The notes beneath the pieces were generated by a model, which saw only the letters and a list, made by a program, of their open reading frames with translations, was not told where the DNA came from and did no database searches. From positions 1-10,765 of the forward strand of contig JBBRTW010000234.1 of assembly GCA_038244055.1 (NCBI GenBank): DNA of 10,765 nucleotides, in the 5' to 3' direction. Positions 7,058 through 10,765 of the stretch are shown piece after piece (position 1 is the first letter of the stretch; every line of letters begins with the position of its first letter). This stretch comes from DASPKW01 sp038244055. GTDB lineage: Bacteria > Planctomycetota > Phycisphaerae > Tepidisphaerales > Tepidisphaeraceae. A program made the translations under genes and the position numbers.

Positions 7058-7447
7058 ATGAAGCGTATCCTCAGCATCGTCGCTCTCGCGCTGGTCATCG
7101 GTCTTCTCGCCGGCAACGCCGAAGCCGCCAAGGGCAACAAGGCCGCCAAGGGCGATAAGGCCGCCAAGAAGGCCGCCGTCGCCGGCTCGGTCATCAAGGT
7201 CGCCCCCGACGCAGCCAACAAAGACCTAACCAACATCACCGTCCAGACCAAGGGCAAGAACGCGGCCGAAGTCACCATCGCCGCCGACGCCAACACCGAT
7301 ATCCAGGTCAACGGCGCCAAGGGCACCCTGGCCGATATCAAGGTCGGCTCGAAGATCACCGTCACCCCGAACACCGGCACCGCCACCAAGATTGTCGTCG
7401 CCGGCGCTGATGGCAAAGCCAAGAAGGGCAAGAAAGCCGCCAAGTAA
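7058..7447 (+). CDS. Small secreted Lys/Ala-rich protein with beta-rich core (DUF5666-like)
   Basis: A 129-residue protein. The start is set by CAGGAG six bases upstream and by an immediate signal peptide (M-K-R, hydrophobic run, G-N-A-E-A, cleavage near residue 23); the frame is open further upstream but with no ribosome site. The mature protein starts with a low-complexity Ala/Lys/Gly stretch, continues with a core of about 75 residues rich in alternating V/I/T (S-V-I-K-V, I-T-V-Q-T, V-T-I-A-A, D-I-K-V-G-S-K-I-T-V-T), and ends in a Lys/Gly-rich tail. The core resembles DUF5666-type or OB-like small beta-barrels, where 'DLKVGdkVtV' strands are typical. No enzymatic residues are evident; a cell-envelope or nucleic-acid/polyanion-binding role for the basic tails is inference. 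It is monocistronic: a strong terminator follows. Its last 86 bases are overlapped antisense by the spurious tail of the truncated TPR gene. Confidence 0.88.
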   Translation: MKRILSIVALALVIGLLAGNAEAAKGNKAAKGDKAAKKAAVAGSVIKVAPDAANKDLTNITVQTKGKNAAEVTIAADANTDIQVNGAKGTLADIKVGSKITVTPNTGTATKIVVAGADGKAKKGKKAAK

Positions 7448-9146
7448 TTTTCGACTGTTCCACGCCGCCGCCGGGAGAGAGGGCGGCCGGAACATTGAAA
7501 ATGCGAACCGTCCTGGATCGAATCCGGGACGGTTTTTTTATTTGATGCGGAATCAGTCGCGCGGGTGATGCAAGCGAGTGGGAAACGGTTTGCGCCTCAT
7601 TCCAGAAGTTCGACACCCGATCCTGTTGCAGCGAAATCAAACGCACGCCGGGCACCCGCGCCAGGGGCGCGAACTCGGCCAGCGGGATCGAGCGCCAGGC
7701 ATCGGCGACATATTTCGGATTGCCCTGCCAGGCGATGCCGATCTTGAACCCCGCCAGCGCCGCCAGCCGATCGCGCCAGAGGGCACTGCGGCCCGGATCG
7801 GGCTCGATGTATGGCGCGGATTCCTCCACCGTCTGATATCGCTCCAGAATCCCCGGCAGGGTCATCAGCCGCGCCTGCAGGTCGAAGGGAGGCAGCGCCC
7901 GACCGCGCTCGATGGCGCGATCCACGCCCGCCGCCCGCGCCAGGAGCGCAGCCAGCGGCGGCTGGCACTCGACGATGATCTCGGCCGCGCCCCGAGCCTT
8001 CAAATCGCGCGCATAGCGGATGAATTGAAGCGTATCCCCCAGCCCCTGTTCGGCCCGCAATAGCACGCGCAAACCGCGCGCGTCTCGCCCATCCCACTCC
8101 GGATGCGGCGGCCGGGTCTTCTCCAGTTTGTCGGTGGGCAGACGTCTGCGCCACTCGAACTCAAGCCAGCCGCGGCGGAGATCATCGGCCTGCGCCTTGG
8201 CCGGTGTGTGCCCGCGCAGGAGCAGAGCCAGGGCGAGGTTCCAGCGCCCCTCGGCGTAGTCGTGCTTGATCCGCAGAACTTCCTCCAACTGGCTGATCGC
8301 CCCATCGATATCCCCCGATTCCTGCAATGCCACGGCCAAATTGCTCCGCGCCCCCACCGCCCCCGGACGCTTCTCGACGATCTTGCGGTAGACGCCGACC
8401 GCCGCGCTGAATTGCTGGTTCAGCCGCAGGGCGCAACCGAGTTTGTCGGCCACATCCACATCCTCGAGCGCAAGTCGATGGGCTTCCGAAAGCAGCCGCA
8501 AAGCCTCGGCGCGCGGCTCCTGGCCGTAGGGGGGGCGTACTCGCCCACTGTCCGCGCCGGCGGCCAAGCGCGGCTCGGGATTTTCCACTAACGCGCCATC
8601 CTGTTTCTCCCTCGCAGCGCTAGCCTCCCACCGCTTCCCGCCCCGATCCAGGAGCAGCGCGCCCAGCCCCGCCAGCGCGGGCGCCAACCCCGCATCCAGC
8701 GCGATCGCCGCCCGATACGCGGCCTGCGCCTCGCCGCGCCGGCCGAGCTTCTCCAGCGCCACCGCGCGCGTGTGATGGCCCGGCGCGTACTTGGGGTCCG
8801 CCGCCACTGCCCGCTCGGCCTGCGTCAGGGCTTTGGCGTGTTTACCGGCATTGCCCAGCATGGCCGCATAATTGGCCAGCACTTCGGCGCTAGGCGGACC
8901 GGGAACGGTGGACGCGGCCGCGCGGGCCAGGTAGCGCAGGGCGCGGAGCGCATCGCCGCGGGCGCGGGCGATCAGCCCCAGCCCATGCAGCGCCGGGCCG
9001 TGGCCGGGGGTGTGTTTGAGGAGACGTTTGAACAGCTTGGCGGCGCGGTCGAGGTTACCACGCTGATGGGCGGCGATGGCGCGGGCGAGGAGTGAATCGG
9101 TGGAATCGCGGCCGGCGCCGTCGGCTGGTAGACCCATGTTATTCAT
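7362..9146 (-). CDS. TPR-repeat / GT9-like glycosyltransferase protein, 3'-truncated
   Basis: The start is the ATG at 9144-9146, with GGAG a few bases upstream, inside the ATGAATAA overlap with the preceding gene. The frame gives 594 residues. Residues about 15-320 are TPR helices (for example A-L-H-G-L-G-L-I-A-R-A-R-G and A-R-S-N-L-A-V-A-L-Q-E-S-G-D). From about 355 comes the N-terminal half of the glycosyltransferase-9-like domain that often follows TPRs: L-L-R-A-E-Q-G-L-G-D-T-L-Q-F-I-R-Y, then I-G-I-A-W-Q-G-N-P near 470 and R-S-I-P-L-A near 485. Similarity stops after L-I-S-L-Q-Q (503-508, codon at 7623-7625). The usual second half, with its D-T-x-x-A-H-L-A-G-A-type motif, is absent; the last 86 codons run antisense through a terminator and into the neighbouring gene. 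A 41-residue insert occupies 171-211. It is probably a decayed gene or a rearrangement product; transferase activity is unlikely. Confidence 0.82.
   Translation of the reverse strand: MNNMGLPADGAGRDSTDSLLARAIAAHQRGNLDRAAKLFKRLLKHTPGHGPALHGLGLIARARGDALRALRYLARAAASTVPGPPSAEVLANYAAMLGNAGKHAKALTQAERAVAADPKYAPGHHTRAVALEKLGRRGEAQAAYRAAIALDAGLAPALAGLGALLLDRGGKRWEASAAREKQDGALVENPEPRLAAGADSGRVRPPYGQEPRAEALRLLSEAHRLALEDVDVADKLGCALRLNQQFSAAVGVYRKIVEKRPGAVGARSNLAVALQESGDIDGAISQLEEVLRIKHDYAEGRWNLALALLLRGHTPAKAQADDLRRGWLEFEWRRRLPTDKLEKTRPPHPEWDGRDARGLRVLLRAEQGLGDTLQFIRYARDLKARGAAEIIVECQPPLAALLARAAGVDRAIERGRALPPFDLQARLMTLPGILERYQTVEESAPYIEPDPGRSALWRDRLAALAGFKIGIAWQGNPKYVADAWRSIPLAEFAPLARVPGVRLISLQQDRVSNFWNEAQTVSHSLASPARLIPHQIKKPSRIRSRTVRIFNVPAALSPGGGVEQSKITWRLSCPSWLCHQRRRRQSWWRCRCSG
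7457..7493 (+). repeat. GC-rich hairpin between gene and terminator
   Basis: GTTCC (7457-7461) pairs with GGAAC (7489-7493), and inner CCGCC/GGCGG sequences can extend the stem around a GGGAGAGA-type loop. It lies ten bases after the stop codon and ahead of the intrinsic terminator, so the transcript would end with two tandem hairpins. It may protect the 3' end. Confidence 0.5.
7506..7540 (+). terminator. Intrinsic (rho-independent) terminator
   Basis: A 12-bp stem, AACCGTCCTGGA (7506-7517) with TCCGGGACGGTT (7523-7534), perfect apart from one T-G wobble, a five-base loop, and a run of seven T at 7533-7539 followed by ATTT. It lies 58 bases past the stop of the small secreted protein gene and is oriented for it. 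Read leftwards the stem has no T-run of comparable quality, so it does not serve the opposing TPR gene. Confidence 0.95.
8514..8636 (-). other. In-frame 123-bp insert inside the TPR region
   Basis: Residues 171-211 of the TPR protein (beginning K-R-W-E-A-S and ending Y-G-Q-E-P) break a TPR motif between L-L-L-D-R-G-G and R-A-E-A-L-R-L-L. Removing exactly 41 codons restores D-R-G-G-R-A-E-A-L, a normal TPR helix turn. The DNA carries palindromic pieces (GCTAGC, AGCGCT and GGGCG-TACT-CGCCC in either strand) and looks like intergenic repeat sequence rather than TPR coding sequence. Confidence 0.6.
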
Positions 9147-9720
9147 GGCCCTCTCCGGGTGAAGCTTTGGTATGAGATTGAGAGGCATGGGCGGTCGATC
9201 CGCATTCGGGGCATTTGTCGGGGCTGGCGCGGAGGTCGTAGCCGCAACGAGTGCATCGTCCAGTCTTCGTTCGTTGATCGAATAAAGTCTGGAAATAGCG
9301 CCGCTTGAGGCGTAGCCCACGCCAAGTCGCCAGAAAAAATAGGGGCACGACGACCACCCATTGCGGCATCCAGAGAACGTTAATTCCTGGTTTGGGCTGA
9401 ATAAACTTGAATCCCCATCCTCGTGGAGGTTCATAGGCCTCCCAAATAAACTTTCGCACGTCCCGCCAGTACATTTCGAATCCGTGGGCAAAGGGGTGCG
9501 AAGGACTAGGATCCCCGGAGACCCAATTGTCCCACCCCAACAGAAGATGGCCACGAATGAACCACAGGTCAACTCCCCATGTGTTCTTCTCGTAGGCCAC
9601 GACATGCGGGTATTGATAACTCAAAACCCAACTCACCGTGAGGAGAATAAATGATCCCATCGCCAACAGGAACGCCAACAGCGAAATTGCCAAACGAAAT
9701 GTGGGACGAGTTTTGTTCAA
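9139..9720 (-). CDS. Membrane protein with C-terminal CGYDLR zinc ribbon (copy 1)
   Basis: The preferred start is TTG at 9718-9720, with GAGGG at a proper distance, giving 193 residues (M-N-K-T-R-P-T-F...). An ATG at 9763-9765 in the same frame would add 15 residues without a clear ribosome site. One hydrophobic segment lies at about 11-34 and a second at about 121-133. Between them is a Trp/aromatic-rich, presumably extracytoplasmic stretch of about 85 residues. The C-terminus has a four-cysteine zinc ribbon, Cys156/159/170/173, in the planctomycete pattern C-T-R-C-G-Y-D-L-R...C-P-E-C-G, followed by a Ser/His-rich tail. This family is abundant in Planctomycetota and has no assigned function; the layout suggests a membrane protein with a cytoplasmic zinc ribbon. 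Its stop lies inside the next gene's start (8-bp ATGAATAA overlap), implying translational coupling to the TPR gene. Confidence 0.8.
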   Translation of the reverse strand: MNKTRPTFRLAISLLAFLLAMGSFILLTVSWVLSYQYPHVVAYEKNTWGVDLWFIRGHLLLGWDNWVSGDPSPSHPFAHGFEMYWRDVRKFIWEAYEPPRGWGFKFIQPKPGINVLWMPQWVVVVPLFFLATWRGLRLKRRYFQTLFDQRTKTGRCTRCGYDLRASPDKCPECGSTAHASQSHTKASPGEGHE

Positions 9721-9745
9721 TGGCCGCCCTCGGGTGCAGTAACAG

Positions 9746-9884
9746 CTAAACCTTGTACGGCTCATCCGCCGGGCCGGCCAAATCATCATCATCGACAATG
9801 CCTCCATCAGCAAACGGCCATGAAGGCCTGGACATGATCCACCAGCTTTCCCGATTCGATCAGAAGTGAAACATCCCGTTCCAA
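9746..9884 (-). pseudogene. Small ORF, apparently frameshifted (about 45 codons)
   Basis: A TTG at 9882-9884 is preceded, six bases away, by GGGAGG (complement of 9891-9896). It opens a 25-residue frame (M-E-R-D-V-S-L-L-I-E-S-G-K-L-V-D-H-V ... A-V-C) ending at TGA 9807-9809. One base further on, the +1 frame continues at once with D-G-G-I-V-D-D-D-D-L-A-G-P-A-D-E-P-Y-K-V and ends in TAG at 9746-9748, 25 bases before the TTG of the zinc-ribbon gene. Amphipathic helix-like content, an acidic tail and a good ribosome site make both halves look like one small protein broken by a single-base shift. I recognise no family. It could be a decayed gene, a sequencing error, or coincidence. Confidence 0.35.
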
Positions 9885-10051
9885 GCGCCGCCTCCCAAGG
9901 CGACGCCCCACAACTTTGACGGCCGATCACGCTAACGCGCGTGCAATATGAATTGCAATAATAAATTTCAATCGAGCATCGGACGGGTGGGTTGGGCGCT
10001 GTCGGCGCACGGGCAATGGCATCGCATGCGGTTTTCGTGACCCGGCCATGC
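9885..10051 (-). promoter_or_regulatory. Intergenic stretch with possible leftward promoter
   Basis: An AT-rich patch in GC-rich surroundings. On the minus strand TTGAAA (complement of 9966-9971) is followed after 17 bases by TATTGC (complement of 9943-9948), a weak promoter-like pair aimed at the small ORF and zinc-ribbon copy 1. TATTGCA occurs twice with a 12-bp period (complements of 9954-9960 and 9942-9948), which could be an operator. No gene is seen between 9897 and 10051. Confidence 0.3.
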
Positions 10052-10681
10052 TTACACCGTCCGCACATCGGCCGCGATCTTGTTTGAATTCTCCTTTCTC
10101 GGCACGGGCGTACCGCATTCGGGGCATTTGTCGGGGCTGGCGCGGAGATCGTAGCCGCAGGAGAGACAACGATTCTCTCTCACTCTCCGCGCAAGGCGTC
10201 GGCACCGTACAAGCCGGCCAATGGTGGATGGGTACCCCAATCCGACCATCGCCGCGGATCCTGCCAGCCAGGCCCAGGGCGGCAGGATGACATCGTGAAT
10301 CGATTGCGAGTAACTAAATGAATAGCCTGCCTGCCAGGAGACCCCCGCCCATGAGCCGCCTGGCAGCGGCGGCATCGTCAGCAGGTCCTTCATGTATGGA
10401 AGTATTCGTGACGCGGATATCGTCAGTGTCGGTTTATTGTAATGCCTTGACCCGGGGATCAGGCCGGTGCTGCCCGGCGCAGCGGGGCCGCAATACCCGA
10501 GCGCAAGCTGTCCATTGGTGGCTGTCACTCCAATGATCGATTGGTCCTCCCCGACCCGGCGGAAATTTAGAATAAACCACCATGAGAACCCCATGATCAC
10601 AGGAAGACCGATCCCGAGGAGCGTAGACAACGTGCCTAGCATGGCGGTTGGATATTTCCAGATTATCGATCGTATCTTCAT
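10052..10681 (-). CDS. Membrane protein with C-terminal CGYDLR zinc ribbon (copy 2)
   Basis: A 209-residue protein starting at ATG 10679-10681; the ribosome site is weak. A hydrophobic segment lies at about 13-38, then about 95 residues rich in Gly/Pro/Trp/Ser, a second hydrophobic segment at about 133-150, a basic stretch (R-C-R-R-L-A-R-R-V-R), and a zinc ribbon with Cys172/175/186/189 (C-L-S-C-G-Y-D-L-R...C-P-E-C-G). A 20-residue polar tail follows. The layout matches copy 1, but apart from the ribbon the two proteins share little visible sequence. The positive residues before the ribbon suggest a cytoplasmic C-terminus. It lies 26 bp downstream of the partial gene at the right edge, so it is probably co-transcribed with it. 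Function unknown. Confidence 0.8.
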   Translation of the reverse strand: MKIRSIIWKYPTAMLGTLSTLLGIGLPVIMGFSWWFILNFRRVGEDQSIIGVTATNGQLALGYCGPAAPGSTGLIPGSRHYNKPTLTISASRILPYMKDLLTMPPLPGGSWAGVSWQAGYSFSYSQSIHDVILPPWAWLAGSAAMVGLGYPSTIGRLVRCRRLARRVRENRCLSCGYDLRASPDKCPECGTPVPRKENSNKIAADVRTV

Positions 10682-10707
10682 AAGACCGTGGTTCCCGGTG
10701 TACCGCT

Positions 10708-10765
10708 TTATTTCACGGTAACCTTGATATCGATGGTACAGGTGGGATCATCGCTTTTCGCGATC
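10708..10765 (-). CDS. 3' end of a gene running off the right edge
   Basis: A leftward frame is open from the window edge to a TAA at 10708-10710, giving 18 residues (I-A-K-S-D-D-P-T-C-T-I-D-I-K-V-T-V-K). The alternating pattern at the end looks like a terminal beta strand and codon use is GC-biased like the neighbours, but the piece is too short to assign. It is placed 26 bp before the start of zinc-ribbon copy 2. Confidence 0.4.
   Translation of the reverse strand, partial: IAKSDDPTCTIDIKVTVK

Noticed and set aside
9147..9605. 153-codon upstream extension of the TPR protein
   Set aside because: It is a shadow of zinc-ribbon copy 1; the ATG at 9146 has its own ribosome site and overlaps the upstream stop.
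9721..10068. Longer N-terminus (about 116 codons) for zinc-ribbon copy 1
   Set aside because: The extension has no family-like sequence, contains a promoter-like AT-rich patch, and a TTG with a ribosome site lies right before the first hydrophobic segment.

Overview
The window is GC-rich bacterial DNA that most resembles Planctomycetota, probably Phycisphaerae or a relative. Three things point there: a DUF1501 protein with an N-terminal RRDFLG twin-arginine motif; two small membrane proteins ending in a C-x2-C-G-Y-D-L-R...C-P-E-C-G zinc ribbon, a hallmark of that phylum; and several secreted enzymes with poorly conserved operon context. The taxonomic call is inference. I saw no tRNA, rRNA, transposase or CRISPR array.

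Layout from left to right. (1) 1-448 (-): 5' part of a DUF1501 gene running off the left edge. (2) 492-589: tandem array of 14 heptamers just upstream of that gene, then an inverted repeat at 651-711. (3) 763-2229 (-): circularly permuted ATP-grasp protein without its usual alpha-E partner beside it. (4) 2230-2557: divergent intergenic region holding a nested palindromic element. (5) 2558-3319 (+): secreted SGNH/GDSL hydrolase, convergent with (6) 3406-5223 (-), a secreted heparinase II/III-like protein, which lies 66 bp downstream of (7) 5290-6753 (-), a secreted ADP-ribosylglycohydrolase-fold protein. Genes 6 and 7 probably form one operon. (8) 6767-6906: second heptamer array, 20 units, directly upstream of gene 7. 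(9) 7058-7447 (+): small secreted Lys/Ala-rich protein with a hairpin-rich leader and a textbook intrinsic terminator. (10) 7362-9146 (-): TPR/glycosyltransferase protein that has lost its C-terminal part and carries a 41-residue in-frame insert between TPR helices. (11) 9139-9720 (-): zinc-ribbon membrane protein overlapping gene 10 by 8 bp. (12) 9746-9884 (-): a small, probably frameshifted ORF. (13) 10052-10681 (-): second zinc-ribbon membrane protein. (14) 10708-10765 (-): 3' end of another gene.

Functionally the middle of the window is an export-oriented set (signal-peptide SGNH hydrolase, heparinase-like protein, ADP-ribosylglycohydrolase-like protein, small beta-rich protein), consistent with processing of glycans or glycoconjugates outside the cytoplasm; the substrates cannot be read from the sequence. 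The right part is a leftward cluster of planctomycete membrane/zinc-ribbon proteins coupled to a TPR glycosyltransferase-like protein. The region shows clear remodelling: two heptamer arrays with different units but the same 7-bp period, a truncated gene, an in-frame insertion, a broken small ORF, and a zinc-ribbon DNA module shared almost unchanged by two otherwise different genes.
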